From: Neoechinorhynchus agilis
Taxonomy: Eukaryota; Acanthocephala
Assembly (NCBI GenBank): GCA_051530055.1
Contig: CM121341.1
Coordinates: forward strand, 10,354,001 to 10,418,000
Length of the DNA stretch: 64,000 nt
Direction of reading: 5' to 3'
Part shown: piece after piece, positions 32,701-49,035 of the stretch
How the letters are laid out: each line of letters opens with the position of its first letter
Position numbering within the stretch: position 1 is the first letter of the stretch
Made by a program: the position numbers and the translations under genes
The notes under the pieces: generated by a model
What the model was told of the DNA's origin: nothing
What the model saw: only the letters and a program-made list of their open reading frames with translations
Databases searched by the model: none

Positions 32701-32790
32701 TTGCAGTACAACGAGGCAATGCTGCTAGCGTGATAGCGACAGCCGAGGAAGGAGAAAAGCTAAGATTTTGCGGACGGTGGTGATTGCACG
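29755..32790 (+). mobile_element. Non-LTR retrotransposon with C2H2-type start and long C-terminal region
   Basis: Nearly full-length but frame-broken. N-terminal: a Cys-x-x-Cys finger start (CSVCGKSFKLNNLGG, 29955). Polymerase: ASLCALTKKEGGIRPIAVSS (30860), VILKCDFLNTFNSLNRE (31080), GVQQGDPLAPIAFSLTV (31250), WYLDDATL (31340) and a C-E-L-Q-V segment. C-terminal: ESGAWLEAVPMAS (32125), VTRIAVSLRLGLPI, then a restriction-like-endonuclease-style tail with RPDVISVFPWRQGK and LLWEATCVDTLA (32395-32480). This composition resembles R2-like elements, which cut with a C-terminal endonuclease. Stops at several points make it inactive. Fragments of the family lie at 810-1500, 18580-19262 and 36205-36445. 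Confidence 0.8.
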
Positions 32791-33182
32791 CTTTGTACTT
32801 TATTATGTTATGATAAAAAGAGTTATTTCCTTTTAGCACAAATTGAACAATATTTCGAGATAGCAACTGAGTTAGAAAGTTCAGATGGCATCGGGTCAAT
32901 TTAAAGATTTTCTAGGACGATTTAAATTTTTGAAATTATCAGAATTGTTTTTGAAGATGGTCTATTACAATGTTTTTAATCAATTTTTAATATACCTTTT
33001 GTTGAGAAGTTAGAGGAGATATTAATCAATACTTTTATGCGGATAACATGCCCACATGCGACCGATCGTTCCATATATATTTTTAGAGTCCAGTCGCTCC
33101 AATCCTATCTGGCCACTCTTTGAGTCACATTTGCATTAGTTCCGTATTTAACTGCGATTCGTTACGGCAAACGTGATTCTAT
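32791..33182. other. AT-rich gap between element and tubulin 3' end
   Basis: About 390 bases, AT-rich, no supportable gene. It should contain the 3' untranslated region of the minus-strand tubulin gene. Confidence 0.4.
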
Positions 33183-34556
33183 TTATCCCTCATTGTAATA
33201 TTCGTCAGTAGTAGCCATTTCTGATTCCAATTCTTCGATATCTTGGTCATCTTCTTCGACATCATCATATCCAACACGTTCATATTGTTGATATTCAGTA
33301 ATAAGGTCGCAGATTCCGGCTTCAGCCTCACCGAATTCCGCAATATCCATTCCTTCATTCATGTACCAATGTATAAAAGCCTTTCTTCGATACATCGTTC
33401 TGTAGGCTTCACCAACGCGATCCCAGAGGGCAATGATTGCTGTCGTGTTTCCAAGAAAAGTGGCCGATTTGTCCATTCCTCTAGGAGCAATGTCACACAC
33501 CGCCGTCTTAAGATTATTTGGAACCCATTCAATGAAATACGCACTGTTTTTGCTCTGGATATTCATTACCTGTTCATCGACTTCTCGAGTAGACATTCGA
33601 CCTCTAAGAATACAGGCAGCGGTTAGATATTTGCCATTACGGGGATCACAAGCTGCCATCATATTTCGAGGGTCGAAACATTGCCTTATAAGTTCTGGAA
33701 CGGTCGTTCTGGCATACGGTTGATTTCCACGACTCTGCAATGGCGCAAATCCAGGAATAAAAAAGTGTAGATTAGGAAACGGGATCATATTAGTGGCTAA
33801 TTTGCGTAGATCTGCATTCAATTGTCCTGGAAATCTAAGACAGGTCGTTGCACCGGCCAGTGACATTGATGCCAAGTGATTAAGATCACCGAAAGTAGGT
33901 CTCGGCAGTTTTAAAAGACTATTAGAAATACGATAAAGAGCTTCATTATCCACACAAAACGTTATATCGCAGCTTTTGATCAATTCGTTTATGGACAGAA
34001 CAGCGTTGTATGGCTCAGTGACTGTATCCGATACGAATTTCGAAGGCACAACGGACATGGTAAGTGTAATACGATCTGGAAACTCATCCTTCATTCTGGA
34101 TAATACTAAAGAGCCGGTCCCAGATCCGCATCCACCTCCTAGTGAATGAATCATTTGAAATCCCTGCATACAATCACACGTTTCTGCTTCACGTCTCGCC
34201 AAATCCATGATCGAATCAATCAATTCAGATCCATATGTATGATAACCTTTAGCCCAATTGTTTCCCGCTCCAGTATGCCCGAAGATATAATTATCCGGTC
34301 GATAGAGAAGTCCGTACTTACTCGACCTAACAGAATCAAGTGTACTAGACTCGAGATCCACCAGAATACTACGAGGAACGTATCGACCACATTGTGCTTC
34401 GTCGAAATATACGTTCACTCGTTGTAGTTGAAGAGACGAATCTCCGTGATAAATACCTTCTAATCCAATTCCATGCTCATCTGATACCACTTCCCAAAAC
34501 TTTGTTCCCATTTGGTTTCCACATTGACCAAGTTGTATATGAACTATTTCTCTCAT
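33183..34556 (-). CDS. Divergent intronless beta-tubulin
   Basis: 457 residues starting at the Met at 34556, which gives the canonical MREI autoregulation motif; the frame runs 13 codons further only through a TTG. GTP-binding features: [10 protein letters not shown] near residues 8-17, AGNNWAKG near 100, and the glycine loop GGGCGSG, where beta-tubulins have [34 protein letters not shown] and FIEWVPNN are standard. The acidic tail ends [20 protein letters not shown]. Substitutions are many compared with general beta-tubulins (for example [16 protein letters not shown]), so this is probably a specialised isotype, perhaps for sperm or cilia. At positions equivalent to 167 and 198 it seems to carry Met and Ile. 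Confidence 0.92.
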   Translation of the reverse strand: MREIVHIQLGQCGNQMGTKFWEVVSDEHGIGLEGIYHGDSSLQLQRVNVYFDEAQCGRYVPRSILVDLESSTLDSVRSSKYGLLYRPDNYIFGHTGAGNNWAKGYHTYGSELIDSIMDLARREAETCDCMQGFQMIHSLGGGCGSGTGSLVLSRMKDEFPDRITLTMSVVPSKFVSDTVTEPYNAVLSINELIKSCDITFCVDNEALYRISNSLLKLPRPTFGDLNHLASMSLAGATTCLRFPGQLNADLRKLATNMIPFPNLHFFIPGFAPLQSRGNQPYARTTVPELIRQCFDPRNMMAACDPRNGKYLTAACILRGRMSTREVDEQVMNIQSKNSAYFIEWVPNNLKTAVCDIAPRGMDKSATFLGNTTAIIALWDRVGEAYRTMYRRKAFIHWYMNEGMDIAEFGEAEAGICDLITEYQQYERVGYDDVEEDDQDIEELESEMATTDEYYNEG

Positions 34557-34940
34557 TTGTAAGCGTAGAAAAAGATAACATATTGCAAAGATCAATCGAG
34601 TTTTAGGTGAATTTTTGCGACAGTTTAAGTGTTACCATGGAAACGCGGCTACTGTTATCAAAGGACGCTAGCCAATCATTGAGACTAAATTTACAGAAAA
34701 ATTGAAATGATAAGATTTTAAAATAAAATCATTTTAATTTCTTCGCCATAAAACAACCAATATGTAAAACACACAATTTAAACTTTGACATAATGAAATC
34801 GTTCAAGTTAAAAGTATTTTCATTCTTTGGTATTTAATCGTGAACTAATCATCATTTTGCAACGTGTCACGGAGAGTGGTCGTATTATATTTTTAGATCT
34901 CAGCAACATTCTAGCAGAGGTTCATTTCCCACCTTTCTCT
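34557..34940. promoter_or_regulatory. Tubulin 5' flank with a Penelope terminus remnant
   Basis: Promoter region by position for the minus-strand tubulin gene. At 34715-34750 it contains AAATAAAATCATTTTAATTT, matching the right end of the element at 29297-29665. No clear core promoter element was seen. Confidence 0.35.
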
Positions 34941-34944
34941 TAGG

Positions 34945-35262
34945 AACGATTCAGCAGAGGTTCATTTCCTTTTTTTGAAGGATCATTTCCCAACGTTCTC
35001 TGTGATTTTCTTACTTTTTCTACATGAACTCATAATCTCAAATGGAAACAAAGTATTCTCTTAGCCAAATATTCTCAACTCGCGTTTTTATTAGCGATTC
35101 AGCGGAGGTTCATTTCCTGTTTTGGAGGATCCTTTCCCAACTTTCTCTGAAATTTTCTCATCTTTTTTTCATGTGAACTTCAGAACTCAAATGGAAACAA
35201 CGTATTCTCTTAGCCAAATATTCTTAACTCGCGTTTTTATTAACGATTCAGCGGTGGTTCAT
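34945..35262. repeat. Tandem repeat, about 150-base unit
   Basis: Just over two imperfect copies, each starting near CGATTCAGCGGAGGTTCATT and ending with TTAGCCAAATATTCTCAACT and a GCGTTTTTATTA stretch; unit starts are near 34948, 35096 and 35244. No coding frame is shared between units. Confidence 0.8.
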
Positions 35263-35473
35263 TTTTCAAACAGATATTTGGGCAAGAAAATGTTCCCTTT
35301 CTATTTGAGGTTAGAGAATCTCAGAGAAAATAGGTTGAAAGAGTCACCAACGCTTACAGTTTTCTATAGTATCACATATCCCGATTTCGATCACGTTACA
35401 GCAAATCCATCTAGTTCCAACGTGCCAGCTTTCTTAACCTGCGATAATCCAGCGAACGAATCCAGCCGTAGTC

Positions 35474-35776
35474 ATGCCGAGGTCGCAAAAACGTGCTATC
35501 GTCACATTTGAATCCATTATGCAACCGGTCAAAAAAATCATCTGTGTGGATAATGAGAGAAATCAAGACGGATTCTTAAATCGAATTCGAATCATTCAAG
35601 AGGCATTTAGAAAACACGACGTCCATGAGGAAGAGCGACTTGCTAGTGAAATAGCACGAACAGCTGCAAAAATAACTCCCAAGTTACTTTCCGGGCTCTC
35701 AAGGGCGATTGAGAACTGTCAAAAGGAGCATTTGGAGAATATACGTGTTATTATCAATTCTAAATCTAAGAAATAA
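35474..35776 (+). CDS. Hypothetical small helical protein
   Basis: 100 residues, ATG at 35474, with no recognised domain. The predicted product is charged and mostly helical (RIRIIQEAFRKHDVHEEERL, then SEIARTAAKITPKLLSGLSR) and ends in a Lys-rich tail SKSKK. The length and even amino-acid use make it better than a random frame, but no neighbour supports a role. It may be an exon of a larger gene or part of an unrecognised element. Confidence 0.35.
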   Translation: MPRSQKRAIVTFESIMQPVKKIICVDNERNQDGFLNRIRIIQEAFRKHDVHEEERLASEIARTAAKITPKLLSGLSRAIENCQKEHLENIRVIINSKSKK

Positions 35777-35879
35777 ATACGTCTTAACTTTCTCTGGGGT
35801 CTTGCAAGCAAAGTTCACTTGGCGGTTTAAACGGCAATTATCCACTAAATCATATAATATTATGGAAAGCCTCTTTTCC

Positions 35880-36055
35880 CAACACCCTCATGTTTATTCC
35901 AGATTTATTATCGAACGGAAAATGGGTGTTTTATTTGTTTATTGCTTCAAATTTTCGACGCCTTGCGTCTTCGTCAGGAAGCTTTTCTTCGGTTGTTTGA
36001 AAAGGAATCAGAGGAGGGCAACGCTGTCCGTTAGCTCATCCCTCTTATTGAGCAA
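35880..36055 (-). mobile_element. Short Penelope-type terminal fragment
   Basis: About 170 bases matching 50200-50370 and 50755-50930. The shared sequence includes a minus-strand hammerhead-like core at 35953-35977 (CTGACGA, A, GACGC-AAG-GCGTC, GAAA). Confidence 0.6.
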
Positions 36056-36204
36056 GGGGGACGCCATTTACGGTCATTTTCGTTTAAAATACTTGTCTTT
36101 AATGAGAACATTTAAAGCCGACGATCTTTAAATATACCTGATGTGCAACTGCTAAAAATTACAGAAAAGTACACATTAATTTACACTAAACAAATAATTG
36201 AGCC

Positions 36205-36445
36205 TGGATGCTGGACCATGATATGGAGATGGAAATTTACCCCCCGAAAAACTCGAACCAAGTGAAAAGAACAACATCAATTGTTGTATCCTTGGCTTGG
36301 TCAGCCAAGGATACAACACGCCCAAGCTTCTCTACAGGATTTTGTGAGGTTTGTGATGGGGTTTTCTCCTTGACGAAAACAGGAGTTCTTATTGTCGATG
36401 GATCCCGTAATTCACGCTGTGGCGGTTCCGGTTCATCCCCCTAAG
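36205..36445 (+). mobile_element. 5' fragment of the non-LTR family at 29755-32790
   Basis: The frame from 36208 begins MLDHDMEMEIYPPKNSN, close to MLDNNMKTETCPPKMSQ readable at 29791 in the larger element, and continues to a Cys-x-x-Cys segment (GFCEVCDGVFSLTKTGVLIV) matching its N-terminal finger region. A short direct repeat (CCTTGGCTTGGTCAGCCAAG) occurs inside. Confidence 0.55.
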
Positions 36446-36703
36446 TCCATTGATAATACTCATCAAGCGTCTATAACGACATCATCAGCACAAAATTAAA
36501 TTCCATTTGTAGGGGTTCTAAAACGCCGCATCCGTCCATTATTCCAGTAGGGCATCTGAGCGATCCCGAGCGGTGGCGTGGATGTTTTTCGAACTCTTTT
36601 TGTCAAGAAAAAATTAAAGTTTTTAAAGACATTAAAGTCTCTCAATATCTATAGCGACGCTTCCGGAACTTTTCCGTAACCTTTACGGTCTAGCTTCGTT
36701 TTC

Positions 36704-38818
36704 ATGATAAACGTCTTTGGTAGATCAAGTCAGATTTCGATCCCTGACGATTATGAAACCGGATTTACAATCGATGATAGATTTTTTACAAATCATTTAG
36801 GTCATGCATGTGTCGTGTGCAGCCGAGTTTCTGATAGATATTGTAAACGATGCCAAATATTTTTCTATTGGTTAGAAACTGCATTTCTAAAGCCTGTAAA
36901 TCTAACACTTACACGAATTTAGTGGTAATGAACATCAGAAAAATGATTGGAAAATTGAACATAAGGATGTTTGTGGGAGATACCTAAGAAATCTTCCTTT
37001 AGATGAAAAACTGCGAATTAAAAAAGCGAAGGGAAAATTGTACGCAGGATTTCAGTCACTGCCGATTCAATTAGTAAGTATAATTTCATTTAACTGCCAT
37101 AAGGCTCTCCAATTTGAGCAATTCTCTATCGATTAGCTCGTGGTGATCTTTTTCGATTCTGGCAAGGTCACAAAATTATTGGAAATTTACGAATCAATGA
37201 TCTTTCTTAACAGAGCACCTTTTTATTGACATTAATAGAATTCGATTGGAAGATTAAAAACCCGAAATCTGAATTTTAATGCGCTCGCACTGTGGATGTT
37301 CGATTTGGTCCCGATCGCATAAATAACGCTCGAACTTTTCCGAACATTCTTAAAGGTTAAAACGCTTAGTTAATAATAATTAATATTGAGCCTTAACGCG
37401 AATAACTCGCTTTTAAATTATTCAACACGAGGCGCTTTAAAGATGACATTCATTCAATACTGACTGGCAATTTTTAGCAAAAAAGTTATGAGTTAATTGT
37501 GGACAAAATGGAATTAAACGTTCTTCAAGCCAATGAAGATAATGTTCGGTTTCTTGTAAGCATCATTAAGTTTCTAAACAGATACCTCTGGTACACCCAT
37601 CAAACTTTTGAATTCCGAATGGAAATGTCTTTGTGCAGAATTTTGCTAGGTAAAGAGGCTTCTTCGACAGCCATCTCTTACTTTGCCGTACAAAAAAAGG
37701 CGAAAACGAATTTGATTCTTGTGATCGAAAACTAAAATCAATGCAATTTAAATTTGAAGATGGAAACAAGAAAAACTGTCGGATTCAAACTTTAGTCGCC
37801 ATGCATCATCTATACACTAATGCTCATCAAGAAGCTATGAATGTTGTGAAAATCCTGGTGAGCGAAAATGTTTTGGGTTTTTTTAGATATGGGAGTTTTT
37901 TCATTTTTTATGAAAAAGATTAAATTAATTCTCTAAGAAATGGCCACCTTTTCGTTACTTACGGTCACAGATCGTTTATGATAAATATCTAAAACCATTG
38001 TCCTTCTCTGATATTTTCCGTGAATAAGCGTAAACTATAGGGTTTTTTCAATAAACAAGAAATCACATTTTGTAAATAATTATAAACATTTTGATACCTT
38101 CAACCGACGGGCAAAAATTCTGTTCGTTTGTTTTAAGTAAGCCTAAGAAATACATTCGCGCTCTTTAAGCAATTTTTATTTTACGTTATCGATATAGGAT
38201 AAGGAGCTATCGATAAAATTTCCTTCTGATCACTACAGAATGGGAATCGTGTATTTACTGAAGGGGCAAATATTGGAAAATAAGAACAGATCTTCAGATG
38301 CCATGGAATATTTCGCACGGGTAACGTTTACCAACCTCTCGTTTTGCAACTATCGAATAAGTGAATCGATATCGTAGGCTGTCGCAGTGTGGCGAAATTA
38401 CTTGTTCGAAATATTTGAGAAGGTAGAAGACGTTATTGTAAATTATTATGGTTATATTGACGACAAAGAATTAAATCTTATGCTCGACAGAGTGGATACT
38501 CAAAACAAATTGGTTTTGGGTAAGTTTTACCAACAAAACTAGTTCTTTTTCTCAGTAGTTTAATTTCAAAACATAAATGTAGTAATGAGCGATAGATGCG
38601 ACGCGATGACAATCTACAAATATTTACGAGATAAAGACCAGAGTGAAAACCTTGTTATTTTTGCAGCACTTCTAAGTTTTCTGTTCCGTGGATGCTCCAT
38701 ACCGGAAACGGCGATTGGTACAAAATCATTGTTATTGGAAAGGATAGAACAACTGAAAACTCAAATCGAACAGAAATTGCCGGATTTTGAGATTCTTAAA
38801 CTTAAGCTAAATACATAA
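36704..38818 (+). CDS. ZMYND12: ZMYND12-like MYND-finger/TPR protein
   Basis: Seven exons give consistent GT-AG phases and 362 residues: 36704-36870, 36923-37073, 37478-37649, 37760-37857, 38198-38320, 38378-38519, 38583-38818. Human ZMYND12 is of very similar length. Exons 1-2 join to form a MYND zinc finger: HACVVCSRVSDRYCKRC, then IFFYCGNEHQKNDW and H-K-D-V-C, supplying all Cys/His ligands. The rest is TPR-like helical pairs (CRIQTLVAMHHLYTNAHQEA, YLLKGQILENKNRSSDAMEY). ZMYND12 works with TTC29 in axonemal assembly of sperm flagella. The third junction is the least certain because the frame stays open beyond 37649. Exons 3-7 are duplicated at 51561-52901. Confidence 0.75.
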
Positions 38819-39267
38819 ATATAAAAAAATTAAATTTGTAGCATGACCAAAGATTAGAAGAGCGAAACACATCAAGTGCGGATTATTGGAAGAGCAAAAA
38901 TTTACTTGAAACAATGGCATTGCAAGTCAGCGGAAACAAGATCCATTTTCGCACTGTATCTATGTAACCATATAAAAAACGAGCAAGACGGAGTCGGTGA
39001 TGCATTTTCTGACTGGCGTTATTGCTAACTGTCTCCACATCTCGCAGAAGACTAGACAACTTACGGAAAATGAACGTGCCTCATAAACACGCATTTCTTC
39101 AAGAATATAAAACTCACACACCTTCTTTGTGAAACACGGAGTTTCCTTCGAACTTAGTCTCTAGTTTTCCTTACTCGTATGAATACAACGGTACGCTTTG
39201 TGCTTTTTGGGCGTTATTTGTCGGCGAGGGGAGGGGACTTTAATCCATTTGATGAACCATAAACATT
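38819..39267. other. 3' flank of the ZMYND12-like gene
   Basis: No gene seen. The sequence is present nearly unchanged in the second copy (52902-53350). Confidence 0.4.
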
Positions 39268-39415
39268 GCAAGTGTTATTTAGAAGTCTTCAGTCGGTAAA
39301 TAATTTTTTATTAGAGACATTCTGCGAACCTCGACGTGAGGACGAAGCGTGACGTTCATAGAAAGTCTCTAATATAAAAATTATTTACCGGCTGAATACT
39401 TCTAAATAACAAATT
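39268..39415. mobile_element. Foldback element, unit 1
   Basis: Inverted repeat: GTTATTTAGAAGTCTTCAGT and on through GGTAAATAATTTTT on the left, with its complement ending at 39411 on the right, around a core containing GCGAACCTCGACGTGAGGAC. No coding capacity. It is a MITE-like hairpin, also present in copy 2 (about 53351-53498). Confidence 0.8.
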
Positions 39416-39535
39416 TGTTTTGGTTCGGTAGAAGTTGATTCTTTTAAAAGGATTTGACTGTATATTACGCTCATATAAATCCTTTTTTTGAAATGTCGAT
39501 ATGTAACGAGGTAATGGGGGATTATTGATTAAAAT

Positions 39536-39965
39536 TATTGTTTAGAAGTCTTCATATCCGGTAAATAAGTTTTTGAATTAAAGACGTCTTTTAATATTTA
39601 TCAAACTAATGATAAACGTGACCAAGTTTGCAGAACATCTTTAATACAAAAATACTTTACCGGTTGAAGACTTCTAAATAACAAATTTGTTTTAGTTCTT
39701 GAGAATTTGATCCTTTAAAAAGGATTTGACTATATATTACGCTCATATTAATACTTTTTTTGAAATGTCTATATGTAATGAGGTAATGGCGGATTATTGA
39801 TTAAAATTATTGTTTAGAAGTCTTCATATCCGGTAAATTATTTTTTTGAATTAAAAACGTCTTTTAATATTTATCAAACTAATGATAAACGTGACCAAGT
39901 TCGCCGAACGTCTTTAATACAAAAATACTTTACCGGTTGAAGACTTCTAAATAACAAATTTGTTT
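39536..39965. mobile_element. Foldback elements, units 2 and 3 in tandem
   Basis: Two hairpins (about 39538-39687 and 39817-39960), each with TTTAGAAGTCTTCATATCCG at the left and a complementary GGTTGAAGACTTCTAAATAA at the right. The loop holds AATGATAAACGTGACCAAGT and then a GC-AGAAC/CGAACG variant. Spacing of about 280 bases indicates tandem duplication of a hairpin plus spacer. Copy 2 has only one of these two. Confidence 0.8.
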
Positions 39966-40018
39966 TAATTCTTGAGAATTTGATCCTTTAAAAAGGATTT
40001 GACTATATATTACGCTCG

Positions 40019-40110
40019 CCTTATCAGTCTTTGTATGTAAGTTTTTCAGAACTAATGAGCCTAGGTTTCTTCTTTCAAGAGGTTTCTTAATTCAATAAAA
40101 TATATCATCC
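40019..40110. repeat. Partial palindromic element related to Penelope termini
   Basis: Right half of the palindrome seen in full at 54378-54510: it contains CTAATGAGCCTAGGTTTCTT then TTTCAAGAGGTTTCTTAATT, a decayed version of the CTGATGAG...GAAATATTTC motif. The left arm is missing here. Confidence 0.6.
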
Positions 40111-40254
40111 AAGGGAAGTAAGCAACGGACCATTAAAGTACGTCGCTATCGACCTGGAACGGTTGTTGCTCTACAAATTTGTTTTTTCATCGTCTTGCTG
40201 GATTCTCAATAAACACCGAGTAGGCTTTAGGGCTCATTTTATAAAATTAAAAAA

Positions 40255-40470
40255 TCCAATAAAATTGTGGTAATGATAATCTCCACCTCCCCCGAACCGC
40301 GGCTTAAAAGTTATTTTATTAAATTAAGAAATATTTCGAAATAGAGAGGAAACCTCGCCTTACCAGCCATTGTTAGTTTTTAAGAACTGATGAGCCGAAG
40401 TTTCTTCTTTCGAAATATATCTTAACAATAGAATACATTTTAACCGTGATTATCATCACAATAATTTAAG
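40255..40470. mobile_element. Palindromic element with hammerhead-like cores in both arms
   Basis: Outer inverted ends (AATTGTGGTAATGATAAT near 40263; its complement near 40450-40467) and inner inverted arms. The right arm on the plus strand has CTGATGA, a GAAG-TTT-CTTC hairpin region, and GAAA (40387-40415); the left arm on the minus strand has the decayed CTGGTAA...CGAAATA. No coding capacity. Probably a deleted Penelope derivative consisting only of termini. Confidence 0.6.
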
Positions 40471-40696
40471 ATTTTTTTCAATGTTTGAAATTCAAAGAAA
40501 TAATTATGGGAAACTAAAAGTGGATATTCGCACCATGAAGTCCAAGATTTTTGGCATAATTACGAGCATGGAACATTTCCCAATTTCTTTTTAAAACCTA
40601 TGGTTCTTAATTTCGCATATTTTTCCATCCATAATACAATGAGGAATAAAAATTGTTCACAACTGTTTCAAACCCACTTTCCACAATTAAGCAAAT

Positions 40697-40766
40697 ATTT
40701 TGTTTGGTGTTGAGAAAGCAGAGATTAATTTATTTGTCTTAATTTTCTCAACACAAAACAAAATAT
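40697..40766. repeat. 70-base near-perfect palindrome
   Basis: TATTTTGTTTGGTGTTGAGA at the left pairs with TCTCAACACAAAACAAAATA at the right, with the centre AATTAATTTATTTGTCTTAATT-like. It would fold into a long hairpin. It lies where the 3' part of the makorin gene should be. Confidence 0.8.
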
Positions 40767-40903
40767 GTCCATGAACAATTTCTATAGAGCGAAGTAAATG
40801 CAGAATCGTTAAAGTGGCGATATTTATCAGTAATAATAGATAAAAAATTAATCAAAAGTGTTACAGCAACCCGAGAAGATATCAGATAACTCAGAATTAA
40901 AAC

Positions 40904-41440
40904 CATTTCAAGGCAGATTCCACAGACTTTATCATGAGATACTTGCAAAGCAAAAGCTTCGTTCATTGCCTTTTCGTGTTCATCTACGCAAGCTCGGTGA
41001 TGCTGACTTCGTTGTTTGGGATCCTGAGGATGTAGGCAGAACTTTTGGCAATATTCACATTGGTCTCCATGGACAAATTGACATGAAGCATCAGGACATG
41101 TTCCACGTTTGGCCATATAAGGACAAAGAGGTAGAATCACATTCGATGCAATGGGTGCTTTGTTCTTCAATGACGGATCAAGCCTTATTATTTGGCTCAA
41201 TGGCTTAGCTTCGGGTAAATTCAGAGTATCGTCATCTTCTTTTGGTGGCTCTTTATCCAGCTTCACATGACGATATCGGCATTTTTTGCCAAATGAACAA
41301 GTACCCATTTGGTAATATCGACACACGTCATCGAATTTAGCCGATCGATCATGAGATCGGAAACAGTCTTTACCGAACTTACATGCGTTCATGGCAAAAT
41401 ATGGACACGCCAGCTTCTTCAATCGTTCCTTCTCAGCCAT
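40904..41440 (-). pseudogene. Makorin-like E3 ligase gene lacking its RING end
   Basis: Starts at the Met at 41440 (MAEKERLKK). Three CCCH zinc fingers are readable: CPYFAMNACKFGKDCFRSH, CRYYQMGTCSFGKKCRYRH and CPYMAKRGTCPDASCQFVH. They are followed by the makorin-specific Cys/His segment (CEYCQKFCLHPQDPKQRSQH) and the first RING residues CGICLE. Makorins are RING ubiquitin ligases that bind RNA through the CCCH fingers. A possible donor (ATG|GTTTTA) ends the exon at 40904, but no exon coding the rest of the RING is found on this strand down to the duplicated block, which begins with repeats. Either the 3' end is lost or the exon lies outside the window. Confidence 0.75.
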
Positions 41441-41446
41441 CTGCAA

Positions 41447-42480
41447 CGCGAAATAGATAACACGAAAACCCCGATAAAAAACCTGTTAAAACACACTTCA
41501 ATCATCATGAATTACATGGTGTTTTGGTGGATTCTTCCCATAAGGTGCGAAATTTTATACGAATACATTGCCTCGTACAATGACGTACGACTCCAGGGAA
41601 GAATTCCGGTTAATTGGCACATCCGTGATTTTGGTACGTCGTCTTGAAGCTGTATTACTTCGTTGTCACAAATAGCCGAAATCAATGGTCGAAAGTAAGA
41701 TATCGTGAAGATGCAGAATCAAATGAATCCAGACTTGCATTATCTTTATTCGTACTGAAAATAAGTTAGTCTTTTGTTGATATGTAACGAGGTACCGGGA
41801 TATACGATTAGTCTTCACTCGATAAAGAGTTTCTCGTTAAAGACGTTCTGCGGATCTCGCAGTGCTCAGCGCTTTTTTGGGGAACAATAAACTCGGCTAC
41901 ATACAATACTAAAAGTATTTTCGTTTAGCAATTAACGATTCTTAAACCATCCGAATTAACTAAGGCTGCCATCAAGATTAGAAGTTCTCTTTAAATCTTC
42001 ACCCGTAAAGAATTTCTTGTTAGAGACGATCTGCGAACCTCGTAGTGTTTATCAGCAATTTGCTAGTTATTAAAAGATGCGATGATAAACCTGATGAGGT
42101 TCGCCAATCAAAACACCTATCAACCCTTGAACCACAATTTCTACCATATATCGCTCCCTTTATACACGAGCACAACACTCGTAATCCTAATTCGTTTCAT
42201 GCCCAATCTTCTCGGATATCAGAACTTGAAATGAACCAAAGGAAAGAAAAACCTAACAAGCGGTCCTGTAAACAATAAACACCAATTCCCACCAGAACGG
42301 ACCTTCCAACCCGACAGGATATTCTCGAACGAACGGACACATCCTCACCTGAACGAACCTCCTCCGACTGGATAGTCCCACCGGAATGTGCATCCCTCTA
42401 ACCAGATATTACCTTCCGAACGGACATAAGCGCTTTGAGTTCTTTTGAAAGATTAGAGAGAGGTGTTTTTCTAAAGGCGT
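41447..42480. other. Intergenic with decayed foldback copies
   Basis: No gene. Two partial foldback elements are readable: near 41810-41870 (TAAAGACGTTCTGCGGATCT) and near 41995-42060 (TAGAGACGATCTGCGAACCT), the conserved core of the family at 39268-39965. Confidence 0.5.
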
Positions 42481-43075
42481 GAATTTGGAGGAGCAGATTA
42501 GAGCGCACCTCTTGTGAAATGTATTAAGTTTTTTGAATAGTTTAGAAGAAAAATTGCAGAAGGTTGGATATGCGTGAATGATAATCCAAGGAATCGAATA
42601 CGTTTAAGAAGATAGAGTTTAATAGACTCTTTTTGCAGCAAAATTAATATGTGCTTATCCCATTTTAGATTTTCTTGAAAATGAAGATCAAATATATGAA
42701 CAGAGGAGACACGATTGATATCAGCATACAAAAAGTATTTGGAAAAAAAGGATGGAATAAGATTAAATTGTAATCTATTGTTAAGAACGGATTTCAACCA
42801 TTTGATTTGCCAGGCGGCAAAACCAAATTTAGAGCACATTACCCGAATCGAGCGGTTGAACGAATAATTTATATCGACCGGTGCTTTGAAGCACTCCGAT
42901 TTTTCTTTAACGATTAACATTGGAATATTTTTCACAATTCTAGAATTTCCTCTAAAAAACAAACGCCTTAGTCCAAATAAGTTGCTTTTTGTTAATGGGT
43001 GAAAACGAAGTGCAAGTGTCTTTGCCGTCAGGGCAAAGCTGAAGCTGCGGTGCCGTTCACAAATACACAACTATT
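42480..43075 (-). mobile_element. CR1-like LINE polymerase remnant
   Basis: One long minus-strand frame carries weak polymerase signs in order: VDINYSFNRSIRV (motif around the first catalytic Asp), FGFAAWQIKWLKSVLNNR, a Y-A-D-I box where YADD is expected, then FQENLKWDKHI and IKLYLLKRIRFLG. A block between motifs is deleted. An old, dead LINE, 70 bases downstream of the ABC transporter stop. Confidence 0.65.
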
Positions 43076-43142
43076 CCTCAACTCATTTTGAGTTACGAAA
43101 TTCCCCGAGATCGAGTTTAAACTCTTATTTTTGGAATTCTAT

Positions 43143-48747
<5,605 letters not shown>

Positions 48748-49035
48748 TGGATTCGTGATAACCAGAAGGATTTCTACAAACTTTTCTAAACGCAACAAAA
48801 GTTAAGAAACTGCTTTGAATCTTCTTTGCGTATCTGGCGTTATGTTTCGCCTTAAGGATTGATACATCGTCATTAGTTTGATGTGGTTCATACCTTCATC
48901 TCGAATGCTTGAGCAACAATAGAAATTCACTTGTTTCAAAACAACATTTGAAACAGATATTTTCAAAACAAAATGTTTTTAAAAGTTTGGTCAAATCTAA
49001 ACATTAAGAAAATTCATTAGAGACTTGATGATAAA
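48748..49035. promoter_or_regulatory. ABC transporter 5' flank
   Basis: About 290 bases upstream of the proposed start. It is AT-rich, with no recognised promoter motif. It should contain the promoter or an untranslated exon. Confidence 0.3.

Larger units (their letters stand above)
37091..40340. repeat. Segmental duplication, copy 1 (partner about 51168-54740)
   Basis: Direct repeat with a constant offset of 14083 bases from about 37091 to about 39645 at roughly 99% identity, then with different numbers of foldback elements, and resuming at 40019-40330 against 54427-54735. It carries ZMYND12 exons 3-7 and downstream foldback elements. The left break lies inside ZMYND12 intron 2. Confidence 0.92.
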
